A stretch of 29,261 nucleotides of DNA from DASSBG01 sp965651365 (GCA_965651365.1 CBFGSA010000021.1:1-29261); one strand, 5' to 3'. Positions 7,286 through 14,793 are shown, counted from the first letter of the stretch. Notes: generated by a model not told the origin, from the sequence alone. Program-made: numbers and translations.

Positions 7286-8215
7286 TCACTCCCCGGATGG
7301 TTGGCTGTAATAGTCTTTTTGCGCTGCAATGCGCTCGCGCATCAGGGGCGCCAGCAGCGTCTTGAGCAAGGCACTGATCGGCAGCACGGTCAGCAGCAGC
7401 GCAACCAGGAACACAGTATAAATCATCACCACCGGCTTCCGCGCCGCGGCGCCCGGCTTGCCGAGCTTGCGCAGCAGCGCGCCCCAGGCCAGAAATCCGC
7501 GCCGCGCCGCTTTTTCGGTGGTCAGCAAACGGGTATTGACGCGCACGGCGTGCAAGCCGCGCAACAGGCTTTCGTCCAGCGGGTCCCCCTGCCCCAGCAC
7601 CTCGGCCATGCGCTGGCCGAAACGGGCGCTGGCACGGATCTGGTCCGGCTTGATGCCGGCGCGCGGAATCAGGCCGCCCAGCATCGGGCCGCGCTTGCCG
7701 GTCAACATCCACAAGGGCGTGGCCAGCAGGCTGCCGGCGCTGCCGCCCTCGTCCACCAGGGCCACGTTGCCGACCAGCTGTGCGCCACAATCAGCCAGCA
7801 TTTCCTTGACCCGCTCCTGCGCCAGCAGCCACATGTCGCGACAGGCGATGACGGTCACCACCGGCGTGTCTTTCAGCACCGACCTGGCCACGGCGCTTTG
7901 CAGAAAGGCCGTGGTCGGCAGCGACGGCGACAGGAACCAGACCTGGTAGCCCAGAATCACCAGGTCAAAGCGCTCGTGCGGGTCCAGTTCCGGCGGCTCG
8001 ATGGGCGGCGGGTCGAGATAGATGCACTCGGGAAAGGTGTCAAAGAAACGCAAAAACGGCCAGGGAAATGTCCAGGCCTGTTTCGGCCGCAAGACCAGAT
8101 GACGGCACTCGATATCGCCGGCCTCGCCGAGCGGCGCCGTCAAATGCCGCATCACCTCGGTCAACTGCCCGCTGGGTGAAGCATAGTGCACCAGCAGAAC
8201 TTTCTTCTTTGCCAT
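7286..8215 (-). CDS. darA: DarA-like dialkylresorcinol biosynthesis protein (flavodoxin fold)
   Basis: This 309-residue protein resembles DarA, which in characterised loci acts with DarB to form 2,5-dialkylresorcinols; I recall it as the aromatising partner. The N-terminus LLVHYASPSGQLTE (residues 7-20) is a flavodoxin/NAD(P)H-oxidoreductase-like nucleotide-binding start. PWPFLRFFDTFPECIY, GYQVWFLSPSLP and ACRDMWLLAQERVK are blocks I associate with this family. A hydrophobic helix at about 262-285 suggests membrane anchoring, which would suit a lipidic substrate. I chose MAKKKV at 8215 because AAGGGGG lies just upstream on the coding strand and the residues before it look like non-coding sequence. 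It heads the four-gene minus-strand operon. Confidence 0.83.
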   Translation of the reverse strand: MAKKKVLLVHYASPSGQLTEVMRHLTAPLGEAGDIECRHLVLRPKQAWTFPWPFLRFFDTFPECIYLDPPPIEPPELDPHERFDLVILGYQVWFLSPSLPTTAFLQSAVARSVLKDTPVVTVIACRDMWLLAQERVKEMLADCGAQLVGNVALVDEGGSAGSLLATPLWMLTGKRGPMLGGLIPRAGIKPDQIRASARFGQRMAEVLGQGDPLDESLLRGLHAVRVNTRLLTTEKAARRGFLAWGALLRKLGKPGAAARKPVVMIYTVFLVALLLTVLPISALLKTLLAPLMRERIAAQKDYYSQPSGE

Positions 8216-8452
8216 CAAGCGTGCCCCCTTGCCGTGAACGGGGAATGATCGCACAAACGCCGTGAAAGGCGCACCGTGCGGTTGGCTTTCTACGGACGGA
8301 TCGCGCGACCAAGCGCACAAGTGTCTTGCGCGCAGGAAGACGGGCATTGAAGCACGCGGACAACGCGAAAGGAGCGTGGCGACTGCAGTCGCAGAATCCA
8401 CGTTTGCGTTTGCAGGAGAGCTCGGCGGGCCCGAATGAGATCACACTGGAAT
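8216..8452 (-). promoter_or_regulatory. Upstream region of the dar-type operon with two palindromes
   Basis: This 237-nt non-coding gap lies between the zf-CHCC gene and the DarA-like gene, both on the minus strand. It holds a perfect 14-bp palindrome GCGACTGCAGTCGC at 8379-8392 and an imperfect inverted repeat, GCGCACAAG/CTTGCGCGC with a 3-nt centre, at 8313-8333. Neither is followed by a T-run on the minus strand, so they do not look like terminators and could be operators for the operon. I see no convincing -35/-10 pair. Confidence 0.35.
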
Positions 8453-8782
8453 TCAGGCGGAGTCCGGCTGATTGCTTGCCTCAGTGTCCTGAACTTTCTG
8501 CAGCGCCTTGCGGTACTGGCGATCGATCTCGATATTGGCAAACTCCGGCGCCGGTTCGCCCTGTTTCGGCGGGTCCAGCACATACAGGGTGCCGCAATAG
8601 GTGCAGCGGTATTCGCCAGTCTCGTGGATCGGCAGGTAGATGCGCGGGTGGCCGTTCCACAGCGAGGTGTCCGGCATCGGGCATTCCAGCGGCAGGTCGG
8701 CCCAGCTCACGTGGCGCGACTCTTGGGCGCAGGATTGCTCACGTTCCAGCATGTCCTGTGACGGGTTCTTGTTCGGGTACAT
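8453..8782 (-). CDS. Zinc-finger domain protein (zf-CHCC family)
   Basis: This 109-residue protein carries the short zinc-binding module of the zf-CHCC family, related to the NDUFS6-like zinc finger. The probable ligands are Cys34 in LECPMP, His45 in WNGHPRIYLP, and Cys60 and Cys63 in YRCTYCGTLY. The module is typically about 60-70 residues, so both tails here are extensions. I chose the ATG at 8782 over an in-frame TTG just before it. Its start lies 3 nt after the ferredoxin stop, so the two form an operon. The biological role of the family is not well defined. Confidence 0.85.
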   Translation of the reverse strand: MYPNKNPSQDMLEREQSCAQESRHVSWADLPLECPMPDTSLWNGHPRIYLPIHETGEYRCTYCGTLYVLDPPKQGEPAPEFANIEIDRQYRKALQKVQDTEASNQPDSA

Positions 8783-8785
8783 CAA

Positions 8786-9109
8786 TCAACGCTCCAGCAG
8801 GTTCAGTTTGTCGGCCACGCCGTTCCAGTCATCGGCATCTTCGGGTGGCTCGATCCGGGTGTCAATCACCGGCCACAGCGGCGCCAGCTCGGCGTTGATT
8901 TCCAGGTAGTTTTCCTGCCCAGCCGGCACATCCTCTTCCGGAAAGATCGCTTCAGCCGGACACTCGGGTACGCACAGGGTGCAGTCTATGCATTCTTCCG
9001 GATCGATGGCGAGGAAGTTGGGGCCTTCGTGAAAACAGTCCACCGGGCACACCTCGACGCAATCGGTATATTTGCACTTGATGCAGTTGTCGGTGACGAC
9101 GTGGGTCAT
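8786..9109 (-). CDS. fdxA: 7Fe ferredoxin (FdxA, 3Fe-4S/4Fe-4S)
   Basis: This 107-residue low-potential electron carrier belongs to the Azotobacter ferredoxin I / FdxA family. Cys9, Cys17 and Cys50 match the ligands of the 3Fe-4S cluster, and Cys21, Cys40, Cys43 and Cys46 those of the 4Fe-4S cluster. The C-terminal extension of about 50 residues (from FPEEDVPAGQ) is typical of FdxA. The ATG at 9109 is the natural start (MTHVVTDNCIKCK). An FNR/Anr-like box lies about 76 nt upstream of it. The zf-CHCC gene follows directly. Confidence 0.95.
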   Translation of the reverse strand: MTHVVTDNCIKCKYTDCVEVCPVDCFHEGPNFLAIDPEECIDCTLCVPECPAEAIFPEEDVPAGQENYLEINAELAPLWPVIDTRIEPPEDADDWNGVADKLNLLER

Positions 9110-9178
9110 GACCTTGCCTCGCTAAATTACCATCCGTCGCGCTTCATTGCACGTTACTCCGCGCAAGCACGGCAGCAT

Positions 9179-9192
9179 TTGATCTGGATCAG
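9179..9192 (-). promoter_or_regulatory. FNR/Anr-like binding site upstream of fdxA
   Basis: TTGATCTGGATCAG, read on the plus strand, matches 9 of 10 defined bases of the FNR/Anr consensus TTGAT-N4-ATCAA. If it is centred at -41.5, transcription toward fdxA would start near 9144, and a TAACGT at 9151-9156 (minus strand) sits where a -10 element is expected. The site overlaps the stop codon of the isocitrate-lyase-family remnant. Confidence 0.5.
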
Positions 9193-9503
9193 ACACCTGC
9201 AGCGGTACTGCCTGCGCGCAGCAGCTCTACCAGTCGGGTACCGGGCAGCGTATCGGCCAGCCAGTCGAAGCCGCCCGCAGCCGACACCCCGTGTGCCGCG
9301 TCCACCATTGCTGCCATGGCGCTTTCCAGCTCGGCGACCGAAAATGACTTTCCGGGCATGCCTGCCATGAAATTGACCGGCTTGCCTACCGCCGCACAGA
9401 CCGCGCGGACTGACTCCAGATCGGGCAGACCGATGGCAAACAGCACGTCGGCCCCCGCCTTCTCGTAGGCTTGCAACCGCCGAATGGTATCGTCCACCTG
9501 CAT
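9189..9503 (-). pseudogene. Remnant of an isocitrate lyase/PEP mutase family gene
   Basis: The frame encodes about 104 residues that match the C-terminal part of isocitrate lyase/phosphoenolpyruvate mutase family proteins: AYEKAGADVLFAIGLPDLES, KPVNFMAG, FSVAEL and a final GGFDWLADTLPGTRL. Intact members run to about 250-290 residues, so the catalytic N-terminal half is missing. The segment after FSVAEL jumps straight to a helix near the end (SAMAAMVDAAHGV), so the usual strand carrying the (V/I)S(V/L)GGSLAR-like motif also appears deleted. The frame starts immediately upstream of, and divergent from, the AhpD-like gene. It is probably non-functional, though a short translated product cannot be excluded. 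Confidence 0.65.
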
Positions 9504-9519
9504 TCTGTCCAATCAGGAC

Positions 9520-9525
9520 TATAAT
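9520..9525 (+). promoter_or_regulatory. Candidate -10 element for the AhpD-like gene
   Basis: A perfect TATAAT lies 30 nt before the AhpD-like start codon. The -35 position at usual spacing (about 9497-9502) is a poor match, so the promoter may need an activator. An AGGAGA ribosome-binding site follows at 9544-9549. Confidence 0.55.
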
Positions 9526-9555
9526 GGTCCTCTTTTCGTGCGCAGGAGACAAGTC

Positions 9556-10008
9556 ATGCAAGCCCGTTTCGAATATCACGACCCCAAAAACTCCGGCATC
9601 CAGGCCATGCACAAGCTGGAAGCCCACCTGCACCACTGTGACCTGGAAGCACCGCTGCTGGAGCTGGTGAAAATGCGCGCCTCGCAGATCAACGGTTGCG
9701 CGTACTGCCTGGACATGCACAGCAAGGATGCCCGCAAGGCGGGTGAGTCCGAGCAGCGCCTTTACACCCTCGATGCCTGGCGTGAGGCGCCATTCTATTC
9801 CGAACGCGAGCGTGCGGCGCTGGACTGGACCGAGGCCCTGACCCGGGTCGCCGACACGCATGTGCCCGATGCAGTCTACGAGCACGTTCGCAAGCATTTT
9901 GACGAGCAGGAGCTGATCAACCTGAGCCTGGCTATCGTCGCCATCAACGGCTGGAACCGGCTCGCCATCAGCTCGCGGGCGGTCGCGGGCAGCTACGCGC
10001 CGGAATGA
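9556..10008 (+). CDS. AhpD-like carboxymuconolactone decarboxylase family protein
   Basis: This 150-residue protein is an AhpD-fold alkylhydroperoxidase-like member of the carboxymuconolactone decarboxylase family. The redox motif is GCAYCLDMH, with Cys48 and Cys51 spaced as CxxC and His55 after them, the arrangement of peroxidatic AhpD-like proteins. The C-terminal NGWNRLAISSR segment is also typical of this subgroup. The ATG at 9556 is supported by AGGAGA seven nucleotides upstream and a TATAAT beyond it. It probably helps in peroxide or thiol redox defence, but the substrate is unknown. It is apparently monocistronic. Confidence 0.9.
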   Translation: MQARFEYHDPKNSGIQAMHKLEAHLHHCDLEAPLLELVKMRASQINGCAYCLDMHSKDARKAGESEQRLYTLDAWREAPFYSERERAALDWTEALTRVADTHVPDAVYEHVRKHFDEQELINLSLAIVAINGWNRLAISSRAVAGSYAPE

Positions 10009-10023
10009 AAAAAAGATCTCCGC

Positions 10024-10242
10024 ATGCACACTGGATGGTACAGCCTCCTCATCCTCCCCGGTCTGGCCGTCAATGCCGCGGCAGGCGCAGCCGAATACAA
10101 CCTGCTTGCCGGTGTCAGCACGACCTCGTCATGGCGCACAACACCGGCGTCAGCCAGCGATTCGCCCGGTGTTGTGGAAACGCACGCGAGCCCGACAGGC
10201 GCCGCACATCCACCACTCACTGCGCGTGTGACGCCTCGCTGA
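10024..10242 (+). CDS. Doubtful short secreted ORF
   Basis: This possible 72-residue product lies in the 307-nt gap between the AhpD-like gene and pncB. Residues 1-22 read like a signal peptide (WYSLLILPGLAVNAAAGA with a plausible AxA cleavage site). The rest is Ser/Thr/Pro/Ala-rich and matches no family I know. It has no clear ribosome-binding site. It could be a real small exported protein, the degraded start of a longer envelope protein, or chance in GC-rich DNA. Apart from this frame I see no terminator, promoter or repeat in 10009-10315. Confidence 0.25.
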   Translation: MHTGWYSLLILPGLAVNAAAGAAEYNLLAGVSTTSSWRTTPASASDSPGVVETHASPTGAAHPPLTARVTPR

Positions 10243-10315
10243 TGTTTCCCCGGGCCTGGATTGTCCACGCACGCAAGCCACACCGGCAGCGTACTCTTTG
10301 AACAACAGGAATCAC

Positions 10316-11737
10316 ATGCAACCGGAAATCCGCGCCAGCTACACCGACCTCTACCAGATTGCCATGGGCCAGGCCTGGTATCGCGAGGGCCTGGCCGACC
10401 AGCCGGCACAGTTCGACTATTTCTTCCGGCGCCTGCCATTCGATGGCGGCTACTGCGTTTTTGCCGGCCTCGGCGACGTGCTGGAAATCCTGGCCGACTG
10501 GCGCTTCGATGGTGACGACATCGACTACCTGGCCGGGCGCGGCTTCGAGGCGGACTACCTCCGGCATCTGCGCGATTTCCGCTTCCGCGGCAGCCTGCAC
10601 GCCCCGCGCGAGGGCGAAGTGGTCTTTTCCACCGAGCCGGTCGTGCGGGTCGAGGGCCGCATTCTGGAGGCGCAACTGATCGAGACCATGCTGCTGAACG
10701 TGCTCAACTACCAGTCGCTGATCGCAACCAAGGCCGCACGCATGCGTTCGGTCGCAGGCGATGCCGTGCTCAGCGATTTCGGCCTGCGCCGTGCCCAGGG
10801 GCCGGGCGGCGTGATGGCCGCGCGAGCGGCGGTCATCGGTGGCTTCGATTCGACCAGCAACGTGTACGCTGCCCAGAAGTACGGCCTGCGCGCCGAAGGC
10901 ACGATGGCGCATTCGTTCATCCAGTGGCACGCCGACGAACTGACGGCTTTTCGGCGCTTCGCCGAGGCGCGGCCCAAGGAAACGGTGCTGCTGGTGGACA
11001 CCTACGACACCCTGCAAAGCGGCGTGCCCCATGCGATTACCGTGGCGAAGGAGATGGAGCAGCGCGGTGATCACCTGCGTGCGATTCGCCTGGACAGCGG
11101 TGACCTGGCCTTCTTCGCGCGCCGCGCCCGCGCGATGCTGGATGACGCAGGTCTGGGCTACGTCAGGATTGCCGCCTCCAACCAGCTTGATGAACACGTG
11201 ATCCGCAGCCTGCGGCAGCAGGAGGCGCCAATCGACATTTTCGGGGTCGGCACCAGCCTGGTCACCGGCCACCCCGACGGCGCACTGGATGGCGTGTACA
11301 AGCTGGCCAGCGCCGACGGCGAGCCGCGCATCAAGCTGTCGGAAAACCTGGCCAAGGTCACCCTGCCCGGCCGCAAGCAGGTACACCGCTTTTTCGATCA
11401 CGGCGGGCAGTTTTTCGGTGTGGACGGCATCAGCCTCGAAGAGGAGTCGCCACCCGTCCATCTCACCCACCCGTTCGAGGAACACAAGTCACTGCATTGC
11501 CGCGCCGCGCGCAGCGAGCCGCTGCTGACACCAGTGATGGAGCATGGCGAAGCGGTTCAGGCCGCGCAGCGCATTGATGAAGTCAAGGAGTATGCCGCCG
11601 TGCGCCTGGCCCTGCTGCCGCCCGAATACCGCCGCTTCGAAAATCCGCACATCTACAAGGTCGGCATCAGCGACCAACTCAAGACCTTGCGCAACACGCT
11701 GCGCAATCAACACCGCGAAGGCAAGCCCCAATCATGA
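10316..11737 (+). CDS. pncB: Nicotinate phosphoribosyltransferase
   Basis: This 473-residue cytoplasmic enzyme converts nicotinate and PRPP to nicotinate mononucleotide with ATP use, the entry step of the Preiss-Handler route to NAD. Family features are the N-terminal YTDLYQIAMGQAWY, the GTMAHSF motif with the phosphorylated His at about 199, VDTYDT, IRLDSGDL and the phosphate-binding region GVGTSLVTGHPDGALDGVYKL-like at about 300-320. The length fits the bacterial NAPRTase type that is longer than E. coli PncB. I used the ATG at 10316, preceded by CAGGA, rather than a TTG six codons earlier. It overlaps pncA as ATGA, so nicotinamide deamidation and nicotinate use are coupled. Confidence 0.94.
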   Translation: MQPEIRASYTDLYQIAMGQAWYREGLADQPAQFDYFFRRLPFDGGYCVFAGLGDVLEILADWRFDGDDIDYLAGRGFEADYLRHLRDFRFRGSLHAPREGEVVFSTEPVVRVEGRILEAQLIETMLLNVLNYQSLIATKAARMRSVAGDAVLSDFGLRRAQGPGGVMAARAAVIGGFDSTSNVYAAQKYGLRAEGTMAHSFIQWHADELTAFRRFAEARPKETVLLVDTYDTLQSGVPHAITVAKEMEQRGDHLRAIRLDSGDLAFFARRARAMLDDAGLGYVRIAASNQLDEHVIRSLRQQEAPIDIFGVGTSLVTGHPDGALDGVYKLASADGEPRIKLSENLAKVTLPGRKQVHRFFDHGGQFFGVDGISLEEESPPVHLTHPFEEHKSLHCRAARSEPLLTPVMEHGEAVQAAQRIDEVKEYAAVRLALLPPEYRRFENPHIYKVGISDQLKTLRNTLRNQHREGKPQS

Positions 11738-12360
11738 AGGCACTTCTCATCATCGACGTGCAAAACGACTTTCTGCCCGGCGGCTCGCTGGCCGTGGCCG
11801 GTGGCGACGCCATCATTCCCGTCATCAACCGCATCAGCAACCGCTTCGATCTGGTGGTGGCCAGCCAGGACTGGCATCCATCCGGGCACAAGAGCTTCGC
11901 CTCCAGCCATGCCGGGCGCGAACCGTTCGAGCAGACCAAACTGCACGGTCTGGACCAGACCTTGTGGCCGGATCACTGCGTGCAGGCCAGCCAGGGCGCC
12001 GAATTTTCGCCGCAGCTCGACATGCGACCCGTTGAGGCCATCTTCCGCAAGGGCATGGACCCGGATATCGACAGCTACAGCGCCTTCCACGACAATGGCC
12101 ACCGGAAATCCACCGGCCTGGCCGACTACCTGCGTGGCAGAGGCATTGGCCACGTCTACTTGACTGGTCTTGCCGGCGACATCTGCGTCCACTTCACGGC
12201 GCTTGATGCCATCGCCGAAGGCTTCCAGACCACCATCATCACCGACGGCTGCCAGTCGCTCGACCCGGCCACGTTTGAGCACCAGCTCGCGCAAATGCGT
12301 TCCCGTGGCCTGCAAGTCGTCCACAGCGGCGAGCTCGAGCGAATCCCGTCACAGGCGTAA
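11734..12360 (+). CDS. pncA: Nicotinamidase (bifunctional nicotinamidase/pyrazinamidase)
   Basis: This 208-residue isochorismatase-fold hydrolase deamidates nicotinamide to nicotinate, the substrate of the PncB encoded just upstream. The catalytic triad is seen as Asp8 in IIDVQNDF, Lys106 in FRKGMD and Cys151 in LAGDICVHF. Metal ligands are Asp46, His48 and His52 in SQDWHPSGHKSF. The length is close to the E. coli protein. The start overlaps the pncB stop by 4 nt (ATGA). Pyrazinamide would also be expected to be a substrate, as in other PncA proteins. Confidence 0.95.
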   Translation: MKALLIIDVQNDFLPGGSLAVAGGDAIIPVINRISNRFDLVVASQDWHPSGHKSFASSHAGREPFEQTKLHGLDQTLWPDHCVQASQGAEFSPQLDMRPVEAIFRKGMDPDIDSYSAFHDNGHRKSTGLADYLRGRGIGHVYLTGLAGDICVHFTALDAIAEGFQTTIITDGCQSLDPATFEHQLAQMRSRGLQVVHSGELERIPSQA

Positions 12361-12440
12361 TCCGGATTACACGGCTTGCGCATCCGCACACCACGCCAAC
12401 TTGCGGTACGCAATTGCATCGATACGGGCAAATCCGTACT

Positions 12441-12743
12441 TCAACTGCCCAGGTGGAAGAAGATGCCGACCGCAAGTTCGGCCCAGACGTAGAGAAGCAG
12501 CAAGGCCACCACGGCGGCGAGGAGCAGCCAGTATTTGTGCCGGATGGACCGGGCCACCAGTACGAACAGGCTGCCACAACCAAACAGCAGCAGGCCCATC
12601 ACGATGAAGTCCGTCGCGTCCCAGTTGACCTCAGCCGAAAACTGCATCGCCACCAGCGGCACCAGCAGCAGGCCGACGGTGGCCAGGGCAAGCCAGCCGA
12701 ATACACTGTTGCGCCGGATGAGGTTCTTCGATCGCTCTTTCAT
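12441..12743 (-). CDS. Small conserved inner-membrane protein, function unknown
   Basis: This 100-residue protein has a basic N-terminus (MKERSKNLIRR) and three hydrophobic helices at about residues 14-34, 46-66 and 71-94. The loop motif EVNWDATDFI between the first two helices is, from memory, shared with small membrane proteins of other bacteria. It has no assigned function. I chose the ATG at 12743 because the 30 residues before it in the open frame show no membrane or domain features and a purine-rich GGGG lies near the expected position. It lies convergent to pncA and downstream of the DAHP synthase gene. Confidence 0.7.
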   Translation of the reverse strand: MKERSKNLIRRNSVFGWLALATVGLLLVPLVAMQFSAEVNWDATDFIVMGLLLFGCGSLFVLVARSIRHKYWLLLAAVVALLLLYVWAELAVGIFFHLGS

Positions 12744-12822
12744 GGTAACTGGCCCCGGTTGGAGATCACGAAAGTCGTGCAACGCGGGGCTGACCCGAGA
12801 GATACCTGCCCCACCCATGGCG

Positions 12823-14205
12823 TCAGCCCGCAATACGTCCGCCGGATTTGCGCACGATCATCATGGCCAGTTCCAGCGACTGCTCGTAGTTCAGGCGCGG
12901 GTCGACGTGACTCTTGTAGGCGCGCTCCAGGTCGGCTTCGGCCAGGCCGCGCGCGCCGCCGGTGCATTCGGTTACATCCTCACCGGTCAGCTCCAGATGC
13001 ACACCGCCCAAGCGCGTGCCGGCTGCATCATGGATGTCGAAGGCCGCGGCCAGCTCGCTGGCGATGTTGTCGAACTGGCGGGTCTTGTAGCCGTTGCCGG
13101 TCTTTTCCGTATTGCCATGCATCGGGTCGCACACCCACAGCACGGTGCGACCGGAGTCACGCACGGCCTTCAGCAGGCCGGGCAGATGCTCGCCGATCCT
13201 GGCCGCGCCCATGCGGTGAATCAGGGTGATCCGCCCCGCTTCATCCTGCGGGTTGAGCACGTCCAGCAGCCGCAACAGGTGGTCACGCTGCATGCCCGGT
13301 CCCACCTTGATCGCGACCGGATTGCGGATGCCACGGAAATACTCGACGTGGGCGCCGTCCAGAGCCGCGGTGCGCATGCCGATCCAGGGCAGGTGGGTGG
13401 ACAGGTTGAACCAGCCCCACTGGCGCGGAACCTGGCGTGTCTGGGCCTGCTCGTAGGGCAGCAGCAGGGCTTCGTGCGAGGTGTAGAAATCAACCCGCGA
13501 AAAGCCGTCCAGCGGTTCGCCGGCCAGGGTTTCCATGAACTTCAGCGAATTGCCGATGCCGTCGACCATCTGGCGGTATTCGGCGGCCAACGGCGAATGC
13601 TCGACCCAGCTCAGGTTCCAGTACTCGGGATGACGCAAGTCGGCAAAGCCGCCGTCAATCAGTGCGCGCACGAAGTTCATGGTCATGGCCGAACGCGCAT
13701 GCGCCTGGATCATCCGTGCCGGATTGGGGCGCCTGGCCTCCGGCGTGAACTCCGGGCCGTTGACGATATCGCCGCGATAGCACGGCAGGCTCACGCCATC
13801 ACGCTGCTCGGTGTCGGCCGAACGCGGCTTGGCATATTGCCCGGCAAACCGGCCGACGCGCAGTACCGGCAGTTTCAACCCGTGCACCAGCACCAGGCTC
13901 ATCTGCAGCAGCACCTTGAGGCGATTGGTGATGACCGCGTCATTGCAATCGTCAAAGTTCTCCGCACAGTCGCCGCCCTGCAGCAGGAAGCGCTTGCCCT
14001 GCTGGGCCTCGGCCAGCAGATTCTTGACCGCCAGAACCTCCCAGGAGGTGACCAGCGGCGGCAGCGAAGACAATCGCTTCAGCGCGTGCTCAAGTTCGGC
14101 ACTGTCTTCATAACTTGGCTGCTGCAAGGCGGTGCATTGCTGCCAGCTTGCCGGCTCCCAGCTTGCATCAGGGTGCACGGGCGCAACGGGTGAATGCTCG
14201 TTCAT
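12823..14205 (-). CDS. Class II 3-deoxy-7-phosphoheptulonate (DAHP) synthase
   Basis: This 460-residue enzyme of the shikimate pathway condenses PEP and erythrose-4-phosphate. It is the plant/mycobacterial (AroA-II) type, not the E. coli AroFGH type. Signature blocks in order are LLQGGDCAENF (metal ligand Cys80), RVGRFAGQYAKPRS, YWNLSWVEHS, FYTSHEALLLPYE, KVGPGM, LIHRMGA, CDPMHGNT and HLELTGEDVTECTGG. The length fits the family. The start at 14205 forms a TGATG overlap with the dsbB stop. The same fold serves in phenazine loci (PhzC), but nothing here suggests that. It probably supplies general aromatic biosynthesis. Confidence 0.93.
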   Translation of the reverse strand: MNEHSPVAPVHPDASWEPASWQQCTALQQPSYEDSAELEHALKRLSSLPPLVTSWEVLAVKNLLAEAQQGKRFLLQGGDCAENFDDCNDAVITNRLKVLLQMSLVLVHGLKLPVLRVGRFAGQYAKPRSADTEQRDGVSLPCYRGDIVNGPEFTPEARRPNPARMIQAHARSAMTMNFVRALIDGGFADLRHPEYWNLSWVEHSPLAAEYRQMVDGIGNSLKFMETLAGEPLDGFSRVDFYTSHEALLLPYEQAQTRQVPRQWGWFNLSTHLPWIGMRTAALDGAHVEYFRGIRNPVAIKVGPGMQRDHLLRLLDVLNPQDEAGRITLIHRMGAARIGEHLPGLLKAVRDSGRTVLWVCDPMHGNTEKTGNGYKTRQFDNIASELAAAFDIHDAAGTRLGGVHLELTGEDVTECTGGARGLAEADLERAYKSHVDPRLNYEQSLELAMMIVRKSGGRIAG

Positions 14206-14723
14206 CAGTGAAACAGCCTCGGTTGTTGCGGGCGGCGTGAAGTCCACCAGGCCCAGACAGCAAGAATGATCAGACAGATCAGGGACCAGGCCGGCATGGC
14301 CAGGCCGAGAAAGGTCCAGTTCACCTCGGCACATTCGCCGGAGCCTGTCAGCACCATTTTCAGGGTCTGCGCCAGCGGGAACGTATCCAGCATGTAGCCC
14401 AGGCCGGGGCCGCAGGACGGCACCTGGTCGGCGGGCAGGGACTGCAGCCACAATTGGCGGCCTGCCACACCCATGCCGAACAGGGCGAACAGGGTCAGGA
14501 GCACCGCATACACGTGCCGCCCCACGCCACGCGGCGCATGCAGTCCACCGATCAGGAAAATGACACCCATGCCAATGAAAGCAATGCGCTGGAAAATGCA
14601 CAGCGGACACGGCGAAATGAACTGGTAATACTGCACGTACAGGACGTAGGCCATGATGGCCACGCAGGCAGCAAAACCGAGCAGCCAGGCCGGCCGCATG
14701 GAAGGGCGCGCAGTGTTGGTCAT
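14205..14723 (-). CDS. dsbB: Disulfide bond formation protein B
   Basis: This 172-residue inner-membrane quinone reductase reoxidises periplasmic DsbA. It has four hydrophobic segments (about residues 11-31, 45-62, 70-90 and 140-162). The two redox Cys pairs are visible: Cys39 and Cys42 in SPCPLCIFQR, and Cys104 with Cys131 in the second periplasmic loop (PSCGPG and GECAEV). The start MTNTARPS at 14723 was chosen because the hydrophobic topology begins properly there. Its stop overlaps the DAHP synthase start as TGATG. Confidence 0.94.
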   Translation of the reverse strand: MTNTARPSMRPAWLLGFAACVAIMAYVLYVQYYQFISPCPLCIFQRIAFIGMGVIFLIGGLHAPRGVGRHVYAVLLTLFALFGMGVAGRQLWLQSLPADQVPSCGPGLGYMLDTFPLAQTLKMVLTGSGECAEVNWTFLGLAMPAWSLICLIILAVWAWWTSRRPQQPRLFH

Positions 14724-14758
14724 TGGTTTGGACGCGTGCGACAAGGGCAGGACTGCAT

Positions 14759-14787
14759 ACACTAACGCGTGCGTGCCCAATTGTCAG
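14759..14787 (-). promoter_or_regulatory. Candidate promoter for dsbB and the DAHP synthase gene
   Basis: On the minus strand CTGACA (14787-14782) and TAGTGT (14764-14759) are separated by 17 nt, just after the ribosomal terminator and about 35 nt before the dsbB start. The -35 match is good and the -10 match modest. Confidence 0.4.
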
Positions 14788-14793
14788 CAAAGA

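Noticed and set aside
12535..14193. Plus-strand open frame of 552 codons opposite the DAHP synthase gene
   Set aside because: It has no recognisable domain, and the opposite strand carries a complete class II DAHP synthase.
12823..14790. A 655-residue open frame suggesting a long N-terminal extension on the DAHP synthase
   Set aside because: The first 195 codons are the dsbB gene read in another frame, and the family N-terminus begins at 14205.
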